NCBI GenBank assembly: GCA_021796135.1 | Contig: JAJYOQ010000042.1 | Span: 1-15,866, forward strand | Reading direction: 5' to 3' | Origin: Bacteroidota bacterium | GTDB lineage: Bacteria; Bacteroidota; Ignavibacteria; Ignavibacteriales; Ignavibacteriaceae | DNA length: 15,866 nt | In this document: one piece after another, positions 15,304 through 15,866 of the stretch | How positions within the stretch are numbered: the first letter of the stretch is position 1 | Layout: each line of letters begins with the position of its first letter | Position numbers and translations under genes: made by a program | Notes under the pieces: model-generated | Databases searched by the model: none | Seen by the model: only the letters and a program-made list of their open reading frames with translations | Told to the model about the DNA's origin: nothing

Positions 15304-15725
15304 TTATCGTATTCTGCGATGGATAAAAGTAAAAACGGAATGCAGAATATAAAGTAAGAAAGATCAAATACATCGTTTACTGTTGCTTGCAAAAAACCAA
15401 AAGCAAATATTTTTAATATCATCGAAATCAGTACTGCCAGAAAAAGTACCAATCCGCTTGCAAAAAAGACTTCCTGTAGATTGGCGGCTATCCATCCTGA
15501 GTATATCGCAATTATTAATATGACTGCAGCTATCCAAATTGGCAAGGCAGCAACTTTTTGCTGAATCGCAAATGGTCCGTATAAACTAAAAGAAATTTGA
15601 TCCCACAGAAAAAACGGAACTAATGTCAAATAAAAAGCCAGAAGAACCAGAAATATGAATAAATATCCCCTTGGAAGGTTCTGCTTAAATAAATGAGTTA
15701 AATAAACAGCATATACCAAACCCAC
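15261..15725 (-). CDS. Multi-pass membrane protein of unknown function, N-terminus missing or uncertain
   Basis: I do not recognise the family. The frame encodes about 154 residues with four hydrophobic segments: YLFIFLVLLAFYLTLVPFFL (21-40), a helix in PIWIAAVILIIAIYSGWIAA (62-81), VFFASGLVLFLAVLISMILK (86-105), and LSYFIFCIPFLLLSIAEYDN (123-142). No ATG start exists. The only candidates are GTG at 15725 and a following TTG, neither with a ribosome-binding site, and the frame is open upstream to a stop at 15752-15750 through a GC-rich palindromic stretch. The N-terminus therefore looks replaced or cut. The 3' end overlaps the convergent permease by 43 bases. Confidence 0.5.
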   Translation of the reverse strand: MGLVYAVYLTHLFKQNLPRGYLFIFLVLLAFYLTLVPFFLWDQISFSLYGPFAIQQKVAALPIWIAAVILIIAIYSGWIAANLQEVFFASGLVLFLAVLISMILKIFAFGFLQATVNDVFDLSYFIFCIPFLLLSIAEYDNQTEFSFLKILKAG

Positions 15726-15755
15726 TACGGAACGCGTCGACGTGTTGGGTCATAA
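15723..15755. repeat. GC-rich palindromic stretch at the broken 5' end of the membrane-protein gene
   Basis: About 20 of these 33 bases are G or C, in a region that is otherwise very AT-rich. It includes AACGCG, TCGA, then CGTGTT, an imperfect inverted repeat with one mismatch, centred on CGTCGACG. After it, 15756-15866 is AT-rich and I see no gene there. It could be the edge of a dispersed or mobile element, or an assembly junction. Confidence 0.4.
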
Positions 15756-15866
15756 TAAAAGGTAACCGAAAGATTATAAAAAAATATGTTAATAAACAGG
15801 TTCATAATAAGGTAAAAATATAAAAATAATGTAATAATAATTGTTTCTTTCTTTTTTTGCTACTTT

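Noticed and set aside
15731..15740. Adjacent ACGCGT and GTCGAC as a cloning linker
   Set aside because: Two overlapping six-base sites are not enough to claim a linker. They form part of a longer imperfect palindrome, and no vector sequence is visible nearby.

Overview
The window is about 15.9 kb of AT-rich bacterial DNA with mostly housekeeping and accessory metabolic genes. The gene set suggests the Bacteroidota/Ignavibacteriota (FCB) group, perhaps Ignavibacteria. It includes a secreted TPR-thioredoxin protein with an Omp28-like tail, a stand-alone DsbD N-terminal-like domain, a DUF4097 lipoprotein, a DUF3160 remnant, a TPM-domain protein and a long-form IspH. This placement is inferred from protein character alone, with no marker gene or database search. 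The first and last bases look like contig edges.

Layout, left to right. Bases 25-121 (-) hold the first 33 codons of a sugar-nucleotide nucleotidyltransferase. It is cut by a 24-base segment (1-24) that is an exact inverted copy of 978-1001, most likely an assembly or amplification chimera. A spacer follows, with two hairpins. Next come two exported thiol-redox proteins on the + strand (412-2397 and 2477-2962), convergent with ispH (2982-4208, -). The DUF4097 lipoprotein (4366-5304, +) and a TPM-domain protein (5496-5951, +) follow. The sbcD-sbcC pair (9521 to 5999, -) encodes an Mre11/Rad50 double-strand-break nuclease. Bases 9780-10175 (-) carry the 5' remnant of a DUF3160 gene with a lost start codon and no 3' part. 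An APC permease (10333-11697, -) is divergent from ilvD (12170-13846, +), which is followed by a second APC permease (13966-15303, +). The window closes with the C-terminal part of a multi-pass membrane protein (15261-15725, -), whose N-terminus is missing at a GC-rich, palindrome-containing stretch.

How the genes work together. The clearest functional unit is sbcD-sbcC, which overlap by 14 bases. The TPR-thioredoxin and the nDsbD-like protein may share a cell-envelope thiol-redox pathway. IspH makes isoprenoid precursors. IlvD makes branched-chain 2-keto acids and sits between two amino-acid-type permeases, which suggests amino-acid supply but does not prove it. Four copies of a roughly 27-base palindromic repeat, with stems kept by paired changes, lie between genes on the + strand. 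I found no CRISPR array, no intact mobile element, no rRNA or tRNA, and no convincing undescribed multi-gene system. The most notable signals are the chimeric left edge, the repeat family, the DUF3160 remnant and the redox pair.
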